Shown: one piece after another, positions 11,126 through 21,760 of the stretch | How positions within the stretch are numbered: position 1 is the first letter of the stretch | Layout of the letters: each line of letters starts with the position of its first letter | NCBI GenBank assembly: GCA_030267965.1 | Contig: BRYA01000190.1 | Coordinates: 1 to 64,000, forward strand | Reading direction: 5' to 3' | Origin: Triparma columacea | Lineage: Eukaryota; Sar; Bolidophyceae; Parmales; Triparmaceae | DNA length: 64,000 bases | Notes under the pieces: generated by a model | Told to the model about the DNA's origin: nothing | Seen by the model: the letters and a program-made list of their open reading frames with translations, nothing else | The model's database searches: none | Made by a program: the position numbers and the translations under genes

Positions 11126-12734
11126 ATGTCATTTCATACGCACAAAATGAATGAAAAGCATAAGAAGTCGCCATCTAACTCCATACCAGAAATAAACACC
11201 ACCTCTACAAACCACCTTCCCGATCAGACACTCAACTCATCCCCAACCCCTTCCCCTACATCATCCCCTACACCATCACTGCTACCTAGCTTACAACTTT
11301 ATCTTCTACTCATTTCTCTCCCCACAATCTTATCAATACTAACATATAATCTAACTCTAATATCAACCTCAATTACATCAACAACTTCCTCTCCTCACTC
11401 CCCTAATTCAAACGCTAATCCCAACGCTTTACTCTCATCAATCTGTACCTACATAGGATACACATCCTATCTCCCCTCCTCAAACAACTACCTTCCCCTA
11501 GGTTCCTGCACATCATCCCCAAACCAATCCCCCTTATCTCCAAACTTTCACAGTTCCCCCGCTTCCACACTAGCTCCCTTAGCCCTTCTCTTAACCTTCA
11601 CTATAGGTTTACTAGCACTGAGAGTAACGTTATTATACCTACTAATACCTGGTTGCGCAGGGAAGGGTGAGGGTGGTAAGGGTGTTAGGAAGTTGATAAG
11701 GCGTGAGAAATCCGTAGCTAACTTTAACGACATTGACACCAGCAAGGCCGCCGAGGGGGTGGGGGGAGGGGAGGAAAGGGAGGAGGGGATTATGGGGATT
11801 ATACGATTGGGAGGACCGAAAATTAGGAGACGGGGGGGGGGCGAAGTTGGAAATGTAAGGGGTGTCAGTATTGCTGCGGATGAAATAGTTCGTTTGGTCG
11901 TTGTATCGACCTCTACCTTCAGGTTGATATTCCACGTCCTCCTCTGTTCCTTCTCGTACTTGTCTCTCTCCCCCTCTGATTTCTGGCCCCCCCAGTTGTT
12001 GGGTGTTGGGGGTACGGAGATGTGCTGGGAGCTTGGGCATGACGGGAACGCTTTAATTGGGGGAGGGAGGAGGGGGAGGGGGGGAGCGGAGGAGAACGCT
12101 ATACTTGTGACGTTCTTGTTCCAGGTGAGAAGAAGAGAGAGACTGACAGACAATAGACTGATAGACAGATAACTCTAGACAGTTAAATTAATTCAACTAA
12201 CCCCTCCCAAAGTCCTCCTACTTCGCCCAGTCCCTCCTCTTCTCCCTCTTCTCCACTCCTCTATCCTCTCCCTCCCTAACCTTCCTAACCTCTCACTCCT
12301 TCCTTTCCCGTACTATCGAGCTCCTCCTCCTCCTCCTAACATTCGCCCTCTCCGGAACTCGCCGCCTCGGCGCCGTAGGTATCTTCATAATGAACCTCGG
12401 TCAAGTCCCCCTGAACCTCCTAACCCTATCCCGTTACCTTTGGAGTCTCCCCCCAACCTCCCTCCTCTGTCTCCCCTTCCTCTTCCTCCACGCCTTCTTC
12501 AGAATCTACCTCTTCCAGGCGGTTGTGAGCAGGTCGTACTTCAAGGAGTCGGGACCGTACGTCAGGCAGGTCATGCAGGTTACGGAGAGGTGGGTGGGGG
12601 GGGGGATTACGAAGGCGGCGACGGTGGGGGTGCTGGGGGACGGGGCAGCTAATGCGAGGAATGTTTGGGGACTTTTTAAGAAGATCGAATGGACTGGTGG
12701 GAAGGATGAGGAGAAGAGAGAGAAGGAAGAGTGA
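11126..12734 (+). CDS. Multi-pass membrane protein, possibly TLC-domain family
   Basis: Exons 11126-12124 and 12231-12734 join in phase 0 (CAG|GTGAGA and CGCCCAG acceptor), giving 500 residues. The N-terminal 45 residues are Ser/Thr/Pro/Asn-rich. Hydrophobic helices are visible at about residues 45-75, 150-175, 250-275, 330-400 and 405-440. The late segment GIFIMNLGQVPLNLL, followed by another helix and a basic loop, resembles the last helices of TLC (TRAM-LAG1-CLN8) proteins such as TLCD or TMEM136, but the match is weak. Function is not assigned. The stop lies only 43 nt from the stop of the convergent MBD-like gene. An alternative start is the next Met, 8 residues in. Confidence 0.6.
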
Positions 12735-12777
12735 TTTGGGGGGAAGTGTTTTTTGTTTGTGTCTCAACTTTTTGTTT

Positions 12778-15212
12778 TCATTTCCCCTCCCCCTCCCCTC
12801 TCTCTCCCCCTCCCTCTCCCCCCTCCCCTTTATCAACCTCCATAAAATCCTCCCCCTCCTCCCCCTTCCTTCCCTCCTCCTTCTCCGCCTTTCCGTATTC
12901 CCCCATTTCCTCCAAGCTCGAGAATCTCCTCCCCTCCCCATCGACCCATGCTTCCACCACCTTCCCGAACCCTCTCCCCTGCCTAACCTGTACCCTAACC
13001 TCCTTCCACCCTCCCCCCCCCCCCTCCGCCTCCTCCCTCCTCAGCAGGACCGTGTCGATTTCCCCCCCCCCCACGACAGTCCCCCCCCCCGCCTTCCTCG
13101 CGCACCTGGTGGCGCTGAACTCCCACGACTGGTCGTACGTGAGCTTCCTCTCCCTGTCTGACCTCATGGCCTCTCCCCTCCTCTTCGCCGCCGCCTCCCT
13201 CTCCTTGTCCCCCACCTTCCTCTCCGCCCCTCCTTCCCTACTTGCCGAGGAGTCTGATTCGTTCTTCCTTTTCTTCATCCCCCCCTCCCTCAGCTGCCTT
13301 AGGCTAACCAGCTCCTCCTGCTCCGTGTATACCATCCCGTAGTGCTCCTCAAGTATGTCCTCCACCTTCCTCTTAAACTCCTCCTGGCTCTTGACCTCCT
13401 TGGGTCCGACGCCTAGCTCCTTTACCTCGTTTATATCGTAGGCGAAGGCAACGGGCATGGCGGAGATCATGGAGGGGGTGTAACCGGACACGTTCCCGGC
13501 CTCGATCGAGGGGAACGACTGCCTGGTGCTGGTGAGGCTACCGAAGCTGAGTGGATGGGGGGGGGGTTTGGATTAGGATTTGGTTGGGAAACACTTAATT
13601 GTGCCGCCGCCTTGGGTAGCCCAGCCCTTACCTGTCTAGGAACGACGCTTTCTTCAGTCCCACTCTGGCTCCCACCGTCCCACTGTTGGCTCTAGGTCTC
13701 TTGGCTCCTCCTCCTCCTCCCCTCCCTCCTCCTTCCTCCTTTTTCCCCCCACCCCCCCCTCCATTTCCCTGCCCCCCAACATTCCTGTTACCTTCAAGCG
13801 GGCTACCGAGTAAGAACCTGAAGTACAGCTTGGTGATCCCGCTGCTGTTGGCCTTGTATACCTTCATGGCGTTAATGATCTCATCTTGAAGTACCGGGTG
13901 TCTATCCTCCAAGTCTTCCAGGGCCTCCTTAAAAGCGTGGGTCCCCCCTGACTTGTTGGTGTTTATCGCCAACACCTTGCGGAGCATGGCGGCGCATTGG
14001 GGGCTCAGGTCCATCTTGGCAGGGACGGAGACGCCGGCGGATAATAGCTTGGCCTCGGCGTCTGCGACTGTGAACTTGGAAGCGCGGGAACGAGCCCTTT
14101 TTGTAGGTAGGAACTCTGGAGGGGAAGAGGCGCGGGGGGCGAGGGTAGGGGAGGGTCGAACAGGGGGGTTAGAGGTGAGGTGAAGAGGAGTCGAAGGCAA
14201 CATGGGGTGGGGGTTTCCTCTGCTCTCTAAACTTACCTCCCTCGTCGTCCTCTTCCCTTTCCTTCTTCGTCGCCGGCTTTCTCTTCGTCCCTCTCCCCCC
14301 TCCCCCTCCCTCACTCGTCACCTGACCATTCCTGTTGACGTTAGCCCCCAAGTATCTGGCCACGTCCATCCTGCTCCTGTGCTTCTTCCCGTCCCCGCCG
14401 ACGAAACTGAATGTCGACCTCGTGAATTCAACCGTGAAACCTGAGACTAGCTCGCCATTCAAACCGACGGAGACTATGTACTCGTAGAGGGAACGCAGCT
14501 TCTTGCCTGACGCGTCGTCGGGAAAGTCTGGCATCACGGTGGAGTTGCCGGAGGCGGGACCTCTAGGAAGTGGGGGGGGGTAGGAGGGGGGTGGAGGGGA
14601 GGGGGGTCTGGAGGTTGATGATGCACCTGATTGTGGTGTAGATATTTGTGTGGACTGGGACGAATTGTTTGTTGTTGATGCATTTGTTTGGGTTAAATTG
14701 TCTGGTTGAGTCTGAATTGAGGTTTGCGGCGAGGTTTGCGGCGAAGTTTGAGGCGCGGTTTGAGGCAATGTGTTCTGAGTTGACGATCCTGTTTGACCTG
14801 GTGGATCTTGTGGACCGTCGTCGGTGTCTATGGTTGGTTGTCTCTCCGGCCTGTTTGGCGGTGATATAGTGGTTGATGAATTTGTTGATGAAGTGGATGT
14901 ATTTGTCGATGTGTTTGTCGATGTATTTGTCGATGTGTTTGTCGATGTATTTGTTGTAGCAATTCCTGAGGTTGTATGATCACAAACGACTTTTGTTTTG
15001 TCGTTGTGGGTTTGAGTATCAAGTGAAGAATTGAGTGGCGGATTGAGAGAAGAATTGAGTGAAGGATTGAGTTTTAAGCCAAAGTCCAACACTCCCTCCC
15101 TTTCCGCTGTCCCGCTACTTCTCCTATTGTCTCCATCACTAAGGCCTATTTGTCCCTTTTCTCGTGTACCGCGTATAGGTGATGTTACTATTGGTACTAC
15201 GAAGTTGTCCAT
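12778..15212 (-). CDS. Putative methyl-CpG-binding-domain-like nuclear protein (742 aa)
   Basis: Three exons, 14237-15212, 13632-14115 and 12778-13546, join in phases 1 and 2. The N-terminus starts MDNFVVPIVTSPIRG and runs into a long Ser/Thr/Asn/Gln-rich region with TNTS and SPQT repeats. At the end of exon 1, GELVSGFTVEF...FVGGDGKKHRSRMDVARYLG resembles the core of an MBD, whose usual signature is G-KKFRSK-LARYLG. A second, weaker segment near residues 660-700 (VEAWVDGEGRRFSSLEEM) has the same G-x-RF-S layout. The middle exon carries a helical domain (DAEAKLLSAG...ITKLYFRFLLG) that I do not recognise. Basic, low-complexity linkers suit a nuclear protein. MBD assignment is by pattern only. 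SANT- or TAM-like domains are alternatives. Confidence 0.62.
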
Positions 15213-15459
15213 TGAAATATCTAGCCAAATTAGGCGGGGGAAAATAGCCAGGTGAATATGCCCCAAATTTGGGATGAGAAAGAGGTAGAAGGCAATTTTG
15301 GCTGTGAATTTGATTGGAAAGTAAGGCGTGCGCTACTCGTCCCGACAGGCCCCCGGGCCCTGTCCCGGGATACAGAGCACGCCACGACAAAAAAGCAGCC
15401 TCCGCCCAATCTTATCGCCAAAAAAGAACTTTTCCGAACTTTCAAGAAAACAAAACTTA

Positions 15460-16407
15460 TCACACCTCCTTCGCGTACATGATGTCGCTGCGGATCACGT
15501 ACTTCCTCCCCCCCTTCAGGCGGTCCCCGCTGTGCAGGTGAGGGTGTGAGAAGAGGAGCACCTTGCCTGCCTCGGGGGTGCAGGTGCAGGAGGAGCCTGA
15601 GGAGGACCAGAAGCTAGTGCCGCCACCGGTGAAGTCCACACCACCCCCATCGTTCAGGTAGATCTGGATGGTCACGAAGGACCTCCTTGGTACGCCTTCC
15701 TCGGTTTCGTCCTCGAAGTAGCCGTCTTTGTGCTTGTTGAAAAAACCGCCCTCATCGTACCGGAGGAAGCGGAGGCGGCGGTTAATTGAGTCGAGCCGCC
15801 ACTTTTGGGTCTCCTGCTTGAGCTGCAAGATCTGGGAAGGTTTAGGGAGAAGGTGACGAATCCTGCTGAAAACTTCCTCTACTATCTGGTCAGAGTCAAT
15901 CATACATCTGCGGGAAAGGAGGGTGAGTTGTAAATCATAGCGCGCCCTTGAGCCACAGCTCCCCCCCCCCCCATTCTCTTACCTATCGCTCTTGCGAAAG
16001 TTTTCATTTAAAGCTTGCCTTTGCCCCTTATGTGTTGACACTGTGGCAGTTTCGTATCCTAATGCATCGGTGCACTCTATAAGGTGCCTGCACTCCTTCT
16101 TGGATAGAACTCCCCTTATTTCCGCCGCAAAATCGTCCCTGCTGCCAATGGGGAGCTCCAGTTGCGACAAAGTAAGACTGGAAATGTCAGGACGATCGCA
16201 AGAAAGGAGCCACGGTGAGCTCAAGAGGGCAGATACCGATTCATCCACTAGAGAGCTAGATCCTTCGTTCAAAAACTGGACGTGCTCGTGCAACATGGTG
16301 GTACAGCAATCTGGTGCACATACTTCACATTTGGTTAGTTCTATATCATTCGAGAATGAACATGTTTGGCATTTCCACATACTTTTTGGGTTATCATGCG
16401 ATGTCAT
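15460..16407 (-). CDS. 2-oxoglutarate/Fe(II) oxygenase with N-terminal RanBP2 zinc finger
   Basis: Exons 15983-16407 and 15460-15907 join in phase 2 across a 75-nt intron, giving 290 residues. Residues 10-30 are a RanBP2-type finger (WKCQTCSFSN...CEVC). From about residue 95 the chain follows the prolyl-4-hydroxylase fold. GYETATVSTHKG and the R-x-N motif formed across the splice site lead to RFLRYDEGGFFNKHKDG, which has the iron-binding HxD. HLHSGDRLKGGRKYVIRSDIMY then supplies the distal His and the Arg that binds 2-oxoglutarate. These enzymes hydroxylate protein or small-molecule substrates with O2 and 2-oxoglutarate. The zinc finger suggests a protein or RNA partner, for example ubiquitin, and the substrate is unknown. 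Confidence 0.85.
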
Positions 16408-16740
16408 TGCGAGTTAATTTGTAGTTGTTTTGTTCTAAATGTGTTTTGAGAGCTTTTTTGTGCTTGGAAAAGGCTGTGAGTCTTGGGATTTTTAAAAAGG
16501 CAGATAAGGCAAAGGACGGAGTCAAAAAGATACCAGATGGTGTTTTCTAAATACGCGTTGTGGATTAGAGAGGCTCTTCTTTGAGTTTCCCGCTTGGAAA
16601 AACTTTTTCTGGCTTGTTGAAATCTGAAGAAAAAAATCTCCTCCCGCTTGAGACCTGGGGCTGAGTTAAAATAGGGTCAAAATAGGCTATAAGGGTTACG
16701 AAACTAAAGACCAACCCTTCCTCTCTCCATTCTCTCCAAC
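16408..16740. other. Divergent intergenic region
   Basis: 333 bp between the minus-strand oxygenase and the plus-strand SDR. It must contain both promoters. No gene or clear motif is seen. Confidence 0.4.
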
Positions 16741-17684
16741 ATGTCTATACCTAAGAAAGTTCTAGTCGTAGGTGGAACGTCGGTGAGTCAAATATTCTCT
16801 GTGCTCCATCTGTCTCGAGACGGAAGATGCAGTCAATGTGACAGCTCTCTCACCCTCTCAACCTTGCTGTTACTACCTCGCCTCAGGGAATAGGTCACGG
16901 AATTGCACTTGTCCTTGCATCCCAGGGTCACTCCGTAACGATCGCCGGTCGCAATGAGTCGGCGGGTCGCAAGATCCTCGCCGAGTTGTCTTCCCGCAGC
17001 CCCGACCAGACAGTGGAGCACTCCTTCGCTCAAGTCGACGGCTTCTCACTCTCCTCCGTCAAGTCCCTCGCCCTCCGCACCAAGGAGGTCGACTGGCTGG
17101 TCCTGACCCTGGGCATGGCCACTATCCAGGGCTTCACCCCCACCGAGGACGGGCATGATCAGAAACTGCAGCTCCACGTGTACTCACGCTTCCTCCTCGC
17201 CTCCCTCCTCGCCCCCACCCTCTCCCGCTCCTCCGACGGGCGCTGCCTCTCCGTCCTCTCCGCCGGCGTCCACTCCTCCTACTCCGGTCACTCTACCGAC
17301 CCCTCCCTGAAGGCCAGCTACTCCGTTCCCAACGCGGCAAATGCTGCTGGAATGTACAACGACATCTACCTGGAGAAGCTGGCGTCAATCCACCCGGGCG
17401 TCGCGTTCTCCCACGCAGCCCCTGGATTCGTTAACACGAACTGGGGCACCGAGATGCCCCTCGTTCTACGCGCCTTTATCAGGCCTCTTCAGGCTGCATT
17501 CGGAGCGAGTAAGGAGAAGTGCGGGGCCGCCATGGTCGAGGGAATGATAAAGGCGGAGAAGGGGAAGCTTAACTTGATCGATCAGAAGGGAGGTACAGGC
17601 AAGGCAAAGACATGCAAGGGACATGAGGAGGGGAAGGAGGGGATATGGAAGCACCTAAGTGAGGCCATAAAACCGTTCGTGTGA
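16741..17684 (+). CDS. Short-chain dehydrogenase/reductase family protein
   Basis: Exon 1 is only 42 nt (16741-16782) and encodes MSIPKKVLVVGGTS. Exon 2 (16887-17684) continues in phase 0 with GIGHGIALVLASQGHSVTIAG, so the splice falls inside the nucleotide-binding GGTSGIG motif. The joined protein has 279 residues. A Rossmann fold is clear through LVLTLGMATIQG and SVLSAGVHSSY. At the usual YxxxK position the sequence reads MYNDIYLEKLA, so the catalytic lysine is not where expected. The protein resembles fungal and algal SDRs with degenerate active sites. Substrate unknown. The 3' end converges on the BCKDH gene with 84 nt between stops. Confidence 0.82.
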
Positions 17685-17768
17685 ACCCAGCGCTTCAATC
17701 AAAGTAGTCACTGTTTTTCGTATTGTAACACGTTCATCTTCTCCCCCCCTCCCCCCCTCCCCGACCGT

Positions 17769-19582
17769 CTAGTGTCCTCCCCCTTGGTACTTCTCTGGGT
17801 ATTTCGCGATGTGTTCTAGCAGTGCTTCCTCCTGCCTGATAAGCTCCGGTGTCTTCTCCTTGTAAATATCGTCGAAAAGGGTGCTCAGCTCGGGGGGTCC
17901 CTTCTTCTCAGCCTTCTCGAGCGCTTGAAGGACCTAGGGGGGGGGGGGGGGGGGGTTGTGGATCCAGTGTTAGAAGCCCGAGGAGCAACAACTTATATAT
18001 GCAAGACGGGGGCAAAATGGATACGTCAATCTCGCGCGATTTCAAAGCTTGTTTGGACATGGTGAGGGTCCAACCCGCAGAACTATTATCGCGCTTGTTA
18101 TTTCGCCAATGTTCGTCGCCCCATTGCTTACCTGCATCCTCTCCTCGTCCATGATCTGCGCGACCATCTTATCGTCCAGCCACCCCTTCCCCTCGCAGTA
18201 CCTCTGGAACCTGTCAATCGGATTGTCCTCCTCCGTCCACTTCTTGATCTCGTCCGTGCTCCTGTACCTCGTGCTGTCGTCGCTCGTGCTGTGGTGCCCC
18301 ACGCGGTAGCTCATGGTCTCGAGGAGGACGGGCCTGTTCTCCCGGAGGGCGATCTCCTTGGCCTTGGCTGTGGCGGCGTGGACGGCGAAAAGGTCGTTGC
18401 CGTCGACGCGGATGCCGTACATCCCGTAGCCCTTGGCGCGGGAAACGATGCCGTCCCCGCGGTACTGGTCCCTGACCGGCGTGGAGATGGCGAAACCGTT
18501 GTTCCGGCAGAAGAATATCACAGGAGTCTCAAGGGTGGAGGCAAAGTTCATGGCAGCGTGGAAGTCGCCCTCTGAGGCGGCGCCGTCGCCGAAGTAGCAG
18601 ACGGCGACGCCGTCGCTGCTGTCCTTGCCCTCCCTCTTGGCCTTGAGCTTCATGGCCATTGCGGCACCGGCAGCTTGAGGCAGCTGCGTGGTAAGGGGGG
18701 AAGATATCGTGTGCCAGTTCAGGGCCCTGGACCCGTAGTGCACAGGCATTTGCCTGCCCTTCCCTAAATCCCCCTTGTTGGAGAAACACTGGTCGGCGAA
18801 CTGGTCCATGGTGAACCCCCTCCACATCAGGACCCCCGTCTCCCTGTACTGCGCGAAGATGGTGTCCTGCAGGGTCAGCGCTGAGGAGGAGCCAATGTGC
18901 ACGGCCTCCTCCCCCTGGCTGGACATGTAGAACGATATGCGTCCCTGCCGCTGGGCGTTGAGGAAGATGTGGTCCATCTGGGAGAGGCGGGCCATGGTGC
19001 GGAACATTTTTATGGCGTGGGCCTCATCGAGGGTGGGGGAGTGTGAATCAATGTAGCTCTGACCAACAGAGGGATCACGGAGGGAACCATCCTCATCCAT
19101 AACCCTAAAAACTGGCCAGGTACCAGGAGGAGTCTGTGTGTGTGTGTGTGTTGAGTGGGTGTGAGTGTGTGCTCTCATAATTATTGCTCTCATCTCATAG
19201 TGATTGCTCTCGTCTCGTAATAGTTGGTCTCGTTTCCTAATCGTTGCTCTCGTGTCCTAATTGGTTGCTCTCATAATAGTCATAATTGTGCGTAATTGTT
19301 TGGACATCAAGTCTGTGTTTTTCTGTCAAAGGGATTTAGGGGATTTAAAATCTGAAATCTTACCTCATCGTGATCATACACTCTCAATTCTGTTGTTAAA
19401 GGCATTTCAACACCACCAGCATATACTCTATGTTCTGATGCGATATCTACAGTTGAAATATCACCCTTGATTGCCGAGAGTGCCCGTCGTCCCGATGTGG
19501 GAAATGAGCCCAAATTGCTATTTCGCAAGCCATTAAGACGACCACGCATAACAAGACTGCTCAGAGATCGGAGAGATGCCAT
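17769..19582 (-). CDS. BCKDHA: 2-oxoisovalerate dehydrogenase E1 component, alpha subunit
   Basis: Exons 19364-19582, 18132-19133 and 17769-17933 all join in phase 0, giving 461 residues. The first 35 residues (MASLRSLSSLVMRGRLNGLR) are Arg/Ser-rich and look like a mitochondrial presequence. TWPVFRVMDEDG opens the E1-alpha domain. The thiamine diphosphate motif runs from GDGAASEGD near residue 255 to FFCRNN, matching GDG-x25-NN. RVGHHSTSDDSTRYRS is the conserved loop whose serine is phosphorylated by BCKD kinase in animals. The enzyme decarboxylates branched-chain 2-oxo acids in the mitochondrial complex that breaks down valine, leucine and isoleucine. Intron 2 contains a long G run (17937-17955) and intron 1 a repeat array. 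Confidence 0.96.
19137..19280. repeat. (TG)n tract and 20-bp degenerate tandem repeat inside BCKDHA intron 1
   Basis: A (TG)n run at about 19137-19150 begins right at the acceptor of intron 1. It is followed at 19184-19280 by about five copies of a 20-bp unit like ttgctctcgtctcgtaatag, each with one to four changes. On the transcribed strand the first tract reads (CA)n and ends in CACACAG, which serves as the splice acceptor. Confidence 0.8.
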
Positions 19583-19725
19583 TTTATTGACGAAAATTGA
19601 TTGTTTCAGAGATTTCTAGCTATATCACAAAAATAATGCCTCTTTGAGAAATTGAAGGGTTGAAAGGATTCCATTTCTTATGCCTCTTTACTTCAACGCT
19701 CGAACTTCTCAGACGCTCGAACTTC

Positions 19726-21602
19726 TCAGCACACAACGCATCCACTGCCCCCCCCCCCTCCCCCCCCCTCCTCCTCCCCCACTTCCACCTCAACTTCCTC
19801 CTCCTTCACAGCCTCCTCACCCCCCCCCTCCTCCTCCCCCTCTCCCTCCTCCCCCTCATCCTTCCCCTTCTCCATATCAACCGCGGCCCTCTTGACCTTC
19901 TCTACAACCTTCTCAACCTCCTCCTCCATCCAAACCGGCTCATAAATGTACTTCAGCGCCCTCTCCTCCCCCCCCCACTTCACCGCCCCTCCCTCCACCG
20001 ACTCAAACGTGGGTTCCACGACCATGTCTTCCCCCCCGACCCTCTTGCTTGTCTCCCACTTGATTTTCCCGACCTCTCCCAGCCCCCTCGTGCATGCATC
20101 AAGTACGACCTTTCCTGCCACATATCCTGCCCAAAGATCCTCCTCCCCGCCCTCCCCCAGGCTCCCCTTGCTGACCTTTGCAATGCTCGGATATACACAG
20201 TCTTCCCTTCCCCCCGCCCCATCTTCCCTATCCGCAACCTCGTAACCTTCCAAGTCGATGCTATCGAGCTCGTCAAAAGGGACGTTGGTAATGTGCTTGT
20301 ACAACACGCTCATCTCGCTCTCTCCCCACCAGTCCTTCCCCTTCCCCACCCCTTCGTCCCTTTCCTTCAACTCCCCCTTTGTCTTCTTCACCTTCCCCCA
20401 GACCTCCTTCTGGGCCGCACCCGAAGAGAAGACCAATTCCTCGCCCGTAACCATGTCGAACAAGGGTGGCTTGCACCTCTTCAACTTCACCCCATCCACC
20501 CCGTTCCTCTCCCTCCCCCTCGCGCACCTTGGCTGGGGCCTCCACACGCCCTTCCCCCCGGCCATCCTCTTCTCGAGGTCCATCCTGCTCCTGAACACCG
20601 CGACCCCGAAGAGTCCATCTGATCCCCCCTGACCGCTCCCGACTGAAGCGACCCAAATCGGTCTCCCATCCTTCCCCGCTCCCTCAACCCTAAAGCACTG
20701 CCTCTCGTTCATCGTCCCCCAAGGTTTCTTCTCCAACATCTCCTTGTATACCTCGTAGAAAGCCCTCGCCTTGTCCTTCCCATACTTGCTGTCCATGCTT
20801 TTTAGCTCCGCCGTGCTCTCGTCCCTGTCCGCCTTCCCGTCCTGGACCATTTTCTTGCTGATCTCCTTGATGTACTCTCCAAGGCCGTCAGCCATGTTCT
20901 CAACCCAGCAAGGCTCGATCACTATCTCCTTGAGCGAGGTCTTGCACCAGTGGTAGAGTCCAGACGAAGTGAAGACGACCTTGCTCGGCCTCCTCTGTGC
21001 ACCCTTATCCTGGGGATTCAACACCGCCTCTATGATCAGCTTCGCGACTTCCTCCGGCGTTGGCATCTTATGGGGCTCCGCAGAATTCTTGCAGAGCCTG
21101 TACTCGATCAACCGTCCGATTGGGTAAAGCGAGCTCAGCATAATGACAAGTGGCCTGAGGTGGGAGCAAGGAGAAGCGACGGCACAGGGAGGTTGGCTTA
21201 TGGTGAATGCGTTCGCGAAATTGAGCGCGCTCGCACTCGTTGACCTAGCGCTTTCCTTTCCAAGGCTCATTTCCCTCGCCCTTCCCCATTTATTGTCACT
21301 CACCTTGCAGCGACCATCTCCCCGGTCCTTTTACTGACCATGCCGGAAGAAGAAAAGAAGCGCAGAGGGAGCACATCTAGAGCCCATACCTCGTTCGTCG
21401 CATCGATGTTGGAAAGCCTCTTCACATCCTCTTTGGTGTAGTAATTTTTTAATTCGAGTTCGCCCTCGGCTTCAGGGACAGATGAACCAAGGGTGAAGGT
21501 GGTCGGTTGAATGGACTGTTTCTCGATAGTTGTAGTCTCCTCGAGATTATCCCATTTGCTGTAGGTATCGGTGCCCCATTTGCGCCCTTTCTCTGCACTC
21601 AT
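19726..21602 (-). CDS. Unrecognised 575-aa protein with C-terminal CaaX-like CVVC
   Basis: Exons 21304-21602 and 19726-21154 join in phase 2. ATG at 21602 (MSAEKGRKWGTDTYSKW) is preferred over an in-frame upstream non-ATG extension. I do not recognise the family. The N-terminal 100 residues are polar. A conserved-looking central part contains PSKVVFTSSGLYHWCKTSL, then CWVENMADGLGEYIKEI, and later KHITNVPFDELDSIDLEGYEV and VVLDACTRGLGEVGKIKW. The last 70 residues are a Glu/Gly-rich linker ending GSGCVVC, which fits a CaaX prenylation box on a flexible tail. Two hydrophobic stretches are too short to be confident membrane spans. Membrane attachment through a lipid is inference. Confidence 0.65.
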
Positions 21603-21760
21603 GGCTGTACTGGATTTGACTACCACTTCCCACTCTGAAACTGCTGGGGCAAAACCTTCAGCCCGCCTCGTTCGCCCACATACAGCCTCCACCGCTCCCG
21701 TCAGCCCCCAATCTCTCTACCGTTTTCCCCCAACTCCTTCCCAACCCTTCCTCCCCCACA

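Noticed and set aside
15340..15375. GC-rich imperfect palindrome around ggcccccgggcc
   Set aside because: The arms do not pair cleanly and nothing around it suggests a terminator or replication element. Probably chance in a C/G-rich spacer.
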